A DNA stretch of 64,000 nucleotides from Litsea cubeba (taxonomy: Eukaryota > Streptophyta > Magnoliopsida > Laurales > Lauraceae): the NCBI GenBank assembly GCA_012931725.1, contig CM022946.1:80157963-80221962 (forward strand), written 5' to 3'. The position numbers and the translations under genes are program-made. The notes beneath the pieces are model-generated. The model did no database searches and was not told the DNA's origin. It worked only from the letters and a program-made list of their open reading frames with translations. Position 1 is the first letter of the stretch. Each line of letters starts with the position of its first letter. This document shows, piece by piece, positions 43,811 to 54,952 of this stretch.

Positions 43811-46522
43811 ATGCCACCTCGCAAAAGAACTGCAAACAGTAATCACATTGCCAGTAACAGCGAGAGTGCAGGGCTTAGTACAGACGAACTTCAGGACAAC
43901 AATATGCAGAACCAATTCCAACAGATGATGCAGGCTATGATAGACCAACAACGTCAAGCAAATGAAAATCAGGCTAGACTCCAAGCACAAGCTCATGAGA
44001 CGCAGACCAGATTGCAAGAACAGATGCTTAAGAAAGATGAGGACCATGCTAGGGAGATAGCCCAAATGCAGGCACAGTTGTTGGGGATATTAGAGAGGAG
44101 ACCGGAACCAATCCCAGTTGCACCACCTGGTCCGGTAAACATTAGAGGGAATGATCCTAATGTATTGTATGAGCGGTTCAGGAAGAGAGGACCGAAAGAA
44201 TTTTTGGGGACTGAGGATCCAATGGCAGCAGATGATTGGCTTGAACACACCGAAAACATATTTGAGATATTCATATGTACCGGTCTAGAACGTGTGCAAC
44301 TTGCAGCCTCTATGTTTGTGGGTTTAGCAGATATTTGGTGGAAGACCGTAAGGGCAGAATATAGGACAATGGCTGATGCAGAAGCTTGGGCTAGCTTCAA
44401 GAGACAGTTTGGAGAGAAATATGTACCTACACATGTCAAGAGACAAAAGGCAGTAGAATTTCAGCAACTTGTGCAAGGAAACATGACAGTCCTCGAATAC
44501 CTCACCAAATTTGAGAGACTGTCAAGGTATGCACCGGAGTTAGTAGACACAGAGGAGAAAAAGATAACCAAGTTCCTTGAGGGACTTCACCCGATTATTG
44601 AGAGGGATGCTACCGGGGTTGTACCACCCGTTACCTTTGAAGAAGCTGTCAAGAGAGCATACAAATTTGAGAACTTCCACAACAAGATCATCAAGAACCA
44701 AGGAAAGGGTCAAGGCCAACAGCAGAACTATCAACAAAGGAACAATCAGAATAAGAGGCCAAGACAAGAGCAAAATGTGCAAAATCCTACCCCTTTAGGT
44801 AAGGAAGTTGTTTGTAGAACTTTTTACCCTAGTTGTCCAGTCATGATAGGAGAAGTAGTATTACCGGCAGATCTCATTTTGTTGGAGATGCAGGATTTTG
44901 ATGTCATCCTAGGGATGGATTGGTTAGCAGGATACCATGCTACTATGGATTGTTTCCATAAGACCTTAACTTTTAAGTTAGAGGAGACCCAAGCAGGGGT
45001 GTTGTTTCAGGGAGAGAGGAGTAATTCTGGTGCAGGGTTTATTTCAGCGTTGAAGGCTGATAGGCTTCTAAAAAGTGGTTGTGAGGGTTATATGGCGTTT
45101 ATCACGGAGGATAAACGGTCCCAAGGGGTGGAGGAGATTCCAATTGTTTGTGAGTTTCCGGATGTTTTCCCGGAGGAGATACCAGGATTGCCACCCATTA
45201 GAGAGATAGACTTCACTATTGAGTTGTTACCGGGGACCGCTCCGATATCTATCGCACCTTACAGAATGGCCCCGGCAGAATTGGGAGAGTTGAAGATGCA
45301 ATTGCAAGAACTTTTGAACAAAGGTTTTGTGAGACCTAGTGTGTCACCGTGGGGAGCACCAGTTTTATTTGTGAAGAAGAAGGATGGTTCTATGAGAATG
45401 TGTATTGACTATAGAAGATTGAACCAAGTGACCATCAAAAACAAATATCCATTGCCAAGGATAGATGAATTGTTTGATCAGTTGCAAGGAGCTGCTTACT
45501 TTTCGAAGATTGATTTGAGGTCAGGCTACCATCAGTTGAGAGTTAGAGACTCAGATGTACCAAAAACAGCCTTTCGGACAAGATATGGACACTATGAGTT
45601 TCTAGTGATGCCATTTGGTTTGACTAATGCACCGGCAGTTTTCATGGCATTGATGAACAAAATATTTGCGGAGTATTTGGATCAGTTTACAGTGGTGTTT
45701 ATTGATGATATTTTGGTGTATTCCAAGACCAAAGGAGAGCACGAAGAACATTTGAGGATAGCACTCCAGCTATTGAGGGAGAATCAGTTGTTTGCAAAAC
45801 TTAGTAAGTGTGAATTTTGGTTGGACCAAGTCACATTTTTGGGCCATATCATCTCTAAGGAAGGATTATCAGTGGACCCGTCCAAGATTGAGGCAGTCAT
45901 GAATTGGGATAGACTGAAGAATGCATCAGAGATCAGGAGTTTTCTTGGATTGGCAGGATATTATCGGAGGTTTGTGCAAGGATTTTCGTCGATTGCGTCA
46001 CCTTTGACGAAGCTGACAAGGAAGAATGCACCATATGTTTGGACAGACAAGTGTGAGGCTAGTTTCCAAGAGCTGAAGAAGAGATTGACTACAGCTCCAG
46101 TCCTTACTTTGCCATCTGGGAGCGGCGGTTTTACCATTTTTACCGATGCTTCCAGTGTTGGACTGGGATGTGTGTTAATGCAAGATGGGAAGGTAGTTGC
46201 ATATGGATCTCGGCAGTTGAAGGATCATGAAAAGAACTATGCAACACATGATCTCGAGTTGGCCGCAGTTGTTTTAGCTTTGAAGATGTGGAGACACTAC
46301 CTCTATGGAGAAAAGTTTGAGGTTCACCCCGATCACCGTAGTCTTCAGTACTTGTTTTCTCAGAAGGAGTTGAACATGAGGCAGAGGAGATGGATGGAAT
46401 ATATTAAAGACTATGATTTTCCAATCAAGTATCACCCGGGGAAGGCGAATGTAGTTGCAGATGCCTTGAGCAGAAAGTCAGTGAGCATGGCAAGTCTTCG
46501 TGGAACTTATGTGGTACAGTAG
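43811..46522 (+). pseudogene. Chromovirus gag, protease remnant, RT and RNase H
   Basis: ATG 43811 (MPPRKRTANS) is chosen over an upstream TTG. Gag shows a Gln-rich coiled region, then FLGTEDPMAADDWLEHTENIF and FKRQFGEKYVPTHVK. At about 44790-44810 a basic Gln/Asn/Lys region jumps in frame to VVCRTFYPSCPVMIGEVVLP, the C-terminal half of the protease (DVILGMDWLAGY); the CCHC knuckle and the D-S/T-G active site are absent. RT is complete, with MCIDYRRLNQVTIKNKYPLP and FIDDILVYSKT near residue 630. RNase H has FTIFTDASSVGLGCVL and THDLELAAV; the usual TDH appears as PDH. TAG 46520-46522 then interrupts the frame. Confidence 0.92.
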
Positions 46523-48064
46523 TTAGAAGAGTTGGGTGTAGATTTTCATCCACTAAGAGAGGGTGTCATGTTAGCAAACATGTCTGTGTCAGAGCCCTTG
46601 TTCATTCAAAAGATCAAAGAGAATCAGTTACAAGACCCAGAGTTGGTTAAGATTTCTGAGCACTTAGCAGATCGTCCGGATTTTCGGATTGTGGATGGAG
46701 TTTTGTATTACCGAGACCGTCTGTGTGTGCCTAACTTGGAGGACTTGAGGAATGATATCATGTCTGATGCTCACAATACCAAGTATTCCATACATCCGGG
46801 CAGTACGAAGATGTACCAGAATTTGAAGGGCAGATTTTGGTGGAATAACATGAAGAGAGAGATAGCAGCTTTCGTCTCTCGTTGTATGACATGTCAATTG
46901 ATCAAGGCTGAACATCAGAAACCTCCAGGGTTACTACGACCATTAGAGATTCCGGAATGGAAATGGGAGCACATTACCATGGATCTCATATCGGGTTTAC
47001 CGAAGACTAGTAAGGGCAATGATGCTATTTGGGTCATAGTGGACCGTCTCACCAAGTCAGCTCACTTCCTACCGATGAAGACTGGAAAGAAAATGCATAT
47101 GTTACCTTTGGCTCAGTTGTTTGTCACAGAGATTGTCAGTCGTCATGGACAGCCAGTTTCCATCACATCTGATAGAGACAGCAGATTTGTCTCAAGATTT
47201 TGGAAGACATTGCATGAGTCTATGGGTACGAAGTTACAGTTCAGCACAACCTATCACCCACAGACCGATGGTCAGTCAGAAAGGACAATTCAGACACTTG
47301 AGGATATGCTTCGAGCTTGTGTGTTAGATTTCAAGACTCAGTGGGATGAAGCCTTACCGTTGTGTGAGTTCGCTTACAACAACAGTTTTCACTCGAGTAT
47401 CGGTATGGCACCTTTTGAGGCTTTGTATGGCAGAAGGTGTAGAACACCTGTTTGTTGGGAAGAAGTTGGTACTCGCAGTTTCCATGGACCGACCATTGTT
47501 AGTGAGACAAGCGACAAGGTCAAGTTGATCCAAGAACGTCTGAAAGTGGCTCAGAGTAGACAGAAGAGTTATGCAGATTCTCATAGAAGGGATTTACAAT
47601 TTAAAGAAGGAGATAAGGTTTTCTTGAAAGTGTCACCTACTCGTGGAACTTTGAGGTTTGGACAGAAGGGCAAATTGTCTAGGAGATACATTGGACCGTA
47701 CGACATTGTGAGTAGGATTGGTGATGTGGCTTACAGGTTAGCCTTACCACCCGAACTTTCCGGTGTACACAATGTTTTCCATGTGTCTATGTTGAAGAAA
47801 TACGTTCCTGACAGACTACACATACTCCGTTATGAGCCATTAGAAATCCGAGAAGATGCTACATATGTTGAGAGGCCTAAGCAGATCATCGACACCAAAG
47901 AGCAAGAATTGAGAACTCGGACTATTCAGTGGGTCAAGGTACTTTGGGAGAATCATGGACCGGAAGAAGCAACTTGGGAATTACGGGATCAAGTTCAGAA
48001 GAAGTACCCACATCTTCTACCGGAGGTGAGTTTTAATTTCCATTTGGAGGACCAAATGTCCTAA
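46523..48064 (+). pseudogene. Chromovirus integrase with chromodomain
   Basis: It is the same reading frame beyond the TAG. The zinc finger has H and C pairs (HPGSTKMYQNLKGRFWW, CMTCQLIKAEH). Catalytic residues are intact: D in MDLISGLP, D in ITSDRDSRF, E in YHPQTDGQSERTIQ. The GPY/F-like region follows (RRYIGPYDIVSRIGD). The C terminus (about 47880-48010) is a chromodomain: IIDTKEQELRTRTIQWVKVLW then NHGPEEATWEL, which in this clade guides integration to heterochromatin. With the upstream stop it cannot be made as part of the polyprotein except by readthrough. Confidence 0.93.
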
Positions 48065-48075
48065 GGGGTGGAGGA
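48064..48075 (+). promoter_or_regulatory. Polypurine tract of the chromovirus
   Basis: AAGGGGTGGAGG(A) lies immediately before the 3' LTR and overlaps the gag-pol stop region. Confidence 0.85.
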
Positions 48076-51000
48076 TGTAAGACCCCGACCCGAGAGACCT
48101 CGTTTAGAGTTGATTAAGTTGTGTTTTAGTTTAAGTGTGTTTAGTAGTTTTTGGATTAGTTGGGGATTTGAATAGCTTTTATGATAGCTTTGGGGAATTT
48201 GGAGAGCCTTTTGATGTGTGGGACCCTTTGGGGGTTCTTATTACGAATTTTGTGAGATTGGGGGTTTACCGATGATTTCCAAGAATCGTGTTTTTAAACC
48301 CATTGGACTTATCTTGTTAATCCCTACAATTTTCATGTTGACATCGTTTTCATTTGAAGACTTTAAACCCGATTTTTCACAATTGAGGGCAAAATGGTCT
48401 TTTTACCCAAAATCTGGGCACCGATTTCAATGTCACCAAAATGTGCAAAATATATACTTTTTGGAAACTAGAAATTTTGCCGATCAACTTTGTCTTCTTC
48501 GCCGAATTCGTTTGAAGCCTCGAAAACCATGTTTTGAGCCCGAGAAGTTCTTTAAGTTGTGGGCCCCACTCCCACTTACTATATATAGAAAGCTTCTTCT
48601 TCTTTTTCCCATTTCTGGCAAAAACCCTAGAGGAGAAGAGAAACCCCAGCCCTAAGGGTTTTCCTTACCTTTTCTTGCCTCTTCATCTTCAATCCCCCAC
48701 TAAACTAGTGCTAATGGAAGATTAGAGGCTACAATCTTCTTCCTCATCTCAAGGCCTTCGTCTTGACACCAATTTTGAAGAAAACCGCCCACTCCAAGAC
48801 TTCCTTTGGACAACACCTTGCTTTTTGAAGAACTTCCTTGTAAGTGATCTTCCTAAAGGTTTTATAATCTTGTTTGTTTAGCCCTAGGGTAACTCCATTT
48901 CAATTATTGGAAGATTTCGTTTTGTTTTAATTAGTTTTGTTAATCTAGGGTTTGGGTTTGGGGGTTTTGTGTTTAGGTGTTTGATTTTGGCCTAAGAGGT
49001 GATTAGAGCTCAATTGATTTGCATTTGGACCCAAGGCAAGTGGATGAAATGATTCTCATGTGTTTTATCATGTTTTATGCAAAATCTTGATTTGTCTTCA
49101 TTAATGGTTTTAATGATTTATCATGTTTGATGGTTTAGTCTTATTGATTTTAAATGATGATTTGACGAGATAATGAGGTCAAGGAATAGCCCAATTGTTT
49201 GTGAAGATATGTATGGAAGAAGGGGAAAGAAAGGAAATGGATTGGAGTTGGACAAGAGAAGAATTCAACCAAAGGGGTTGAAATTCGCTACAGGACCGAT
49301 CGATCGCCCATCAGGTCCGATCGATCGGACTGTAAATAACTGAGAGGGTTCTCAGGACCGATCGATCGCCCATCAGGTCCGATCGATCGGACTGTAAATA
49401 ACTGAGAGGGTCTTCAGGACCGATCGATCGCCCTTCAGGTCCGATCGATCGGACTGAAATGAGATGAACTGTAATTAAGAGAGTTGTGGGACTATTTTTC
49501 CAGATTCATTCCAAGCCCATACTCAAGTCCAATTCAGCTCTATCCCTTATCTTCTTGATTTGAAGACATTGAACCTGTATTGATGCATTTAAACCCATGA
49601 AAGATTGGGGTAAATTGTGAGGGGCTGTAGTGTGGAAGTATCATTTGGAGCCCCAATGTTATTCAAGGATGGGTAAGGTATTGTATGAAGTCCGAAGGAA
49701 GGAGGAAACCTCATCAGGGAGATTCCATGAGATTGTATAGATTGACTAATGTGGATAAGGACCCGGAATGTCCCTAACTCTTAAAGAGTACCAAAATTTC
49801 ATCATAACTGACATACGGGACCCTATTCACACTGATTCAATTCTAGAAACTCCATTGTTAGCCTATAAAGGTGGGAAAACTATTTGTATTCGATTTTCAA
49901 CTAAACTCCTATTTTGGGATTTCAAATCAACTTGATATGACTAGACTGTTCCAAGAATACTAGAAGTGATGTGTTTAGCTTTTGCTAACTTGTATATGGC
50001 GACTTGATATGGATGTGTATTTGTGTCTATGGCACCCCATTCTTGTATTATGCATATGATTTGATTTATCGTATTTGACCTATGAGTCGGCACCACTGAG
50101 CTTGGACGACCTCGTCGGTTTGATCCACCGACTTGGGGTTCCTTCCCCTCCTGATAGTCAGCTGCAGTCTGGAATTTGCATAGTTTACCCGGTTCGCTAC
50201 CGTGGTCCTGTATAGTATATATATATTATAGTATTTATCGTTGTTCCTCCTCACCTCGTGTGACTGAGGTCAATGATCCTGTTTATCGTTGTTCCTCCTC
50301 ACCTCGTGTGACTGAGGCCAATGATCCTGTTAGGGTATGTGCTCTCTTCACTTCGGTGAAGGGAGGATCTAGCTTGTGGGGTTGCCATCTTGACAGTTTC
50401 CGTATCCTTGTTACCTTACATGATTTATTGCATATGTACTTCTTTTGAAATGATACATTGTCTTTTACAAAGCTCATTGTTTACCCATAAGTTTTCTTAA
50501 CTCTTGCATAGCATCATTGTTTTATTATTGTTATGTCTTTTCACCCACCTGCCAGACCGTCGTGTCTGATCCATTTATTTTGGTACTCAGGTCCCGAGCT
50601 TATTGCCATTGAGGAGGAGCCAGAGGAGGCGGTCGGTGAACCGCAACGAGTGATTGAGTGGCAAGCCGATGATGTCATGTAGACATTCGGCCTTGCCTTG
50701 AGAACGATACACTTTGGGAACTTGATATCTTTGGTTTAGATTTCATTTGGCTGTACGGTCTTTGTTGACCGTTATTTTTGGGGGCATTAATCAACTGATA
50801 TTTTGTAATTATACTTAACTTTACCTTTGGGGAAAATATGCTTGATCATTGCTCATCCTGATATCTTGTTATGTTAACCATAAATCAGTCTTGTTTATGG
50901 ATTTGAATGGTATTAGTATGGTTTGCTACACGCTTCCGCAATCTTGAAAATGTATTGGATATGGTTACAAGTGAGATGATGTGTAAAGATAATCCTCACC

Positions 51001-51161
51001 GCGGAACCCTGTGGGAAATCACGTGCACGGATAAATATTCTTTTAATTCCGTGTGCGGTTTAGCCAAAGAGATGCACGTGGCGCGGCATCACCCCACCCA
51101 CTAGGTCCCGACTCCCGGACTTGGTCTCTCTCCCCTAGTTTCTCGGTCCGGGGTCGCGACA
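48076..51161 (+). repeat. 3' LTR of the chromovirus
   Basis: It is 3086 bp and nearly identical to the 5' LTR. Differences seen by eye: seven transitions and the absence of the 10-bp duplication. TATA-like sequence at about 48579. The palindrome repeats are at 49291-49460. Confidence 0.97.
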
Positions 51162-54049
51162 AGACCCATCCAAGTTGCTGCCGTCCATATGGTTGGAAAA
51201 ACCAGAAGGCGCCAAAAATCAGTAACAAAAATCCATGTCCGACGTCCGATGACCCGCAGCGTCTCCAGGACAAGAAGACATTCAGAAGAATCTCCTGCTC
51301 CTTCAAGCAAAGGACAGCAGAGTGATCCTTCCTCAAGCTCTTCTTCAAAAAGAATGAGCCCCAGCTCAGTCACCAGGACAGTTTCTTCATTCGAATCACG
51401 AAGGATGAATGTCTTGGCTACAAATTCTGAGCCACCACCCCGCAATCCACCTCCAGAAGATGCGATCACCCGCATCCAGCAGTTGGAACAGGGCCAGCAG
51501 AGGATTGAAACTCTGATGGAAAACCTTCTCCTCGCCTTCCAAAATCAGGCGAACAATGAACCTCCTCCGAATCATCAAGACAACGAGGTAAATAGAGAAG
51601 AAAATGAGTCACGCGCCCTTACCAAAAAGGACGTAGACGGTATCCTCGCCAAAGCAAAAGAAGAGGATATACTCAAGGAGCATGGGATCAAGCCACCATA
51701 TCCCTTATGGATGGACTCGGTCCCGTTCCCCACCAAATTCAAGCATCCTACTCTCCAAACATATACGGGGAAAGGATCAGCCAGACAGCACGTCCACTTC
51801 AAGATCCTGACGGGAGCTATCGCGGATCAAGATGCACTCAAGATCCGCCTCTTTGCAAGTACCCTAAAGGTACGGCCTTCGATTGGTACTCCACTCTGCC
51901 AGAGGACTCAATCCAAAACTGGGCCATGCTAGAGACACGCTTCCTGACTCACTTCAAAGGTGAGGATCATCCCGCTACTATGGCTCAGCTGTGCAGCCTA
52001 AAACAGGGGGAGAATAAATCAACATATGACTTCATTCACAAGTGGAAAGCAATGGCATACAAATGCTCTGATGTATTGCCACAAGCGTCGCTAGTCGACA
52101 TCTGCCGAAACAACATGAGAGCCAGAATCCGCTCCATGATCATCGACAACAAATCAAAAAACCTGGGAGAACTCCTAGAAGCTTCCATGGAAGCTGAAAC
52201 GGTGATTAAAGACCTCAACAGTCAGAAATCATCAAGAAAAGAGCCGACCGCCATTGCAACCTCTAAACCAAAGAAAAAAGAAGTCCTCAATGTGCAGACC
52301 AAGTCAACTCCTCAGCCACCAAAGAAAGCTGAAAACAAAACTGCTGGTAAGAGACCTGAACTCTCAGATGCCTTCAAAGAACGAGTAGAGAAGAAATACC
52401 CGTTTGATGAAGATGTTAATGAAATCTTCGGGGCTCTTGTGGCAAACGGCAAGCTCACCTTGCCTGAACCAAAAAGACCGGGTGATGTTGGCAAAACCAA
52501 CGATCCTCGATACTGTCCATACCACCAGATGATCTCGCATGCTCTCAATCAATGCTTCGTTGTGAGAGAGAAAATAAATGAGATGTGGAAAAACGGAGTC
52601 ATCACCTTTGACAAAAACTATGGGTCTGCCTCCGTCAACATGGTGACATGTGGACAAACATCAAAATCACCGAAGAAGAAGATCACTACTTCCTTCAAGG
52701 TGATAAACTCAATCCAAGCGTCCGAGCAACTGGTTCCTTACCCGACACCAGACGGACAACCGATATGGGTACATCCCGATCTCCTGGAAGATGAAAATTG
52801 GGAGGTCGTGAAAACAAAGCCTACAGCTCAACAGTGAAGGCAGGCTAAGAAACATCTCCTCAAGCTCAAACGGCAAGAGAAGACCCAGCCAAAACTAGAG
52901 GTCAAAGAAAAGGCAGAGGCTTCCTCTACCGCTTCACTGGAGGTAACAAAAACATCCCTTCCAGAGACTTCAAAGGGGGTAAAGAAATTCACTCTCAGTG
53001 ATTTCATGCCACCTCAATTCAAAGAAGCCATGCAGGAGGCATCATACTCTTGCAATTCGGTAGTTGGATTCTCCATTGATGGATACGAATCCAGCGACAC
53101 CGATGATGGATTCGAATCCAACTACACAGATGAGTGGGAGGAGTCCCTTGAAACAGGAGAATATCTCTCCGATGAAGAATGGGTTCCTGAGTCTCATCTT
53201 ATGCCAGTAATCTGGTATAACCCCCTACAGCCACAAGGATCCTGGTCTGATGATGAAGAAGACCAAGAAGCTGTACAAGAAAATGCTGCTGACCCAGCAC
53301 CTCTCATTACTCCAGTGGAAATCAACCATGTTGAGCCACAAAGAGTTGATGAAGAAGAAGATCCGGCTCCCATGCCGATCTTGAAGAATATGCAAGGATG
53401 TTGCAGCGACTCGCTCTAGAACAAGAGCAAGAACGCGTCAACGAGGCTCCTCGCAATCCAGAGCCTGAAGTCCCTGAAGACCACCAGGTACATCCTCCCT
53501 TAACTCCTGAAAATGGAGAAAATTGCTGGATAGACGATCCTCTTACATCCGAGGATGAGTCTGACTCCGATCAGGCAACGTCTCCCGTCAGAGCTTCCTG
53601 TAATGTGATAATTCGGGATTATAGCTCTTCCGAAGCATCGTCTGATGAGAGCACTTACACTCCGGCGACGCCTAGCAATGTATCTTCTGGAGCCACCTCG
53701 TCTCACGTGACTTTCACTGAGATGACACCCTCTCAGGTTTCTTCTCCTGAGACTGTGACTTCAAAGTTCACACCCTTCCTGACTGAAGAATTCCCAGCCA
53801 TTGATGCTTGGGATGATGAATTAGTCAACGAAGAAGAAAGGTTGCTGGATGCTGTTCAGGACTTGTTCCCGGAAAATGCTCCGTGCAACACGATCACTGA
53901 GGATGGCAACTCTGCTGCTGATTCATCCTCAGCAAATGAAAAATGACAGCCTCTTGATCCTGAAGACAATCTTCCAAATGAAGACCCTTCTCAAGAAGCT
54001 CTCGAAGTTGGTAGAGGCACCCCGCTCTGGCCGGGACTACCACAAAAAT

Positions 54050-54952
54050 TACAACCAATCTTCCTTTACATATGTAAATCCTTCGGGAAAAGATGTTGTA
54101 AGCGCCCCTAGTGGCAACAATGATGAACATGCAGGCCCTAAGGAGGCTTTCAAGTATGACTTGATTGAACACTTCAAGCACATACCTGCACGTCTGCACA
54201 TCCTAGATTTGTTGCGAATGTCTCCGCACACTCGTGATAATCTCATTTCGGAATTACAAAAGTTGAATGAGGATGTCGACAAACATGCCCCGCAAGTCCT
54301 CCAAATTGAAATGGATTACCGGGTCAAAAACTCAGAAGCCTCCTCAAAGGGAGAAAAGAAGAAAACTGAGGGATCATGCATTGAATGCCTCTCGGTTAAA
54401 AAAGCAGCCAGTGCAACCATCGCCTTCACAAAGGACGACCTCCTACTTGGCGAAACCAGGCATAACCGACCCCTATACTTCACAAGGTATATCAAGGAAA
54501 TGCCTATGCACAGAGTTCAGATCGACCCAGGTTCTGTACTCAACCTCATCTCCACATCGGCTCTTGAAGAGTTGGGCATCCCACCCAGCAAACTGAGCCA
54601 CACATCTGTATCTATCTTTGGATACGATGGGAGTACTCAAAGGCCTATCGGTAAAATCAGGTTCAAGTTGCAGATCGGTGATCTTATCTCTGAGGTCACA
54701 GTGTATGCAATAAAGACCCCTTCATGCTACAACATCCTTCTCGGACGCCCTTGGATCCATGAGAATGGTGTTGTCCCTTCAACTCTACATCAATGCATCA
54801 AGTTTGTTGGCGACAACGACATGATACATCGAGTCTTTGCGGACAGAAAACCCTTCAAAGGTAAAGAAGTCCACTTCGCAGACTCACAGATGTATGAAGG
54901 TGAAAAAGAAGAAGAGGAGAAGCACACAGCATCCTTTGCCGAAAATCTCTAG
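54050..54952 (+). pseudogene. Protease region of Tat-D
   Basis: After a frame change near 54045 the open frame reads YVNPSGKDVVSAPSG, a helix-rich linker, then an aspartic protease: VQIDPGSVLNLISTSALEEL with D-P-G at the active site and CYNILLGRPWIHENGVVPST. D-P-G may be the family form or a mutated D-S-G. TAG 54950-54952 ends the frame; pol continues in the same frame from 54953. Confidence 0.8.

Larger units (their letters stand above)
40563..51161 (+). mobile_element. Ty3/gypsy chromovirus, Tekay/Del type, full length, young
   Basis: Two LTRs (40563-43658 and 48076-51161) flank a primer site, one gag-pol frame and a polypurine tract, with AGACC duplications. The integrase carries a C-terminal chromodomain. 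By eye the LTRs differ by seven transitions and one 10-bp tandem duplication. The element lacks the gag zinc knuckle and protease active site and has one stop, so it probably needed another element's proteins to move. Confidence 0.96.
39706..53946 (+). pseudogene. gag of Tat-D, split by a chromovirus
   Basis: ATG 39706 opens MAASLTITFDENKHQ. The frame changes near 39826 and near 40115, continues to 40562, and after the nested element resumes at 51162 in the same frame. The gag core follows with FPTKFKHPTLQTYTG, a frame change near 51867, then FDWYSTLPEDSIQNWAMLE and YDFIHKWKAMAYKCSD. A CCHC-like CPYHQMISHALNQC lies about 52520. TGA 52835 and a frameshift near 53400 precede a long acidic Glu/Asp/Ser region ending at TGA 53944. 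Structural protein of the particle, defective here. The acidic tail between gag and protease is unusually long. Confidence 0.78.
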
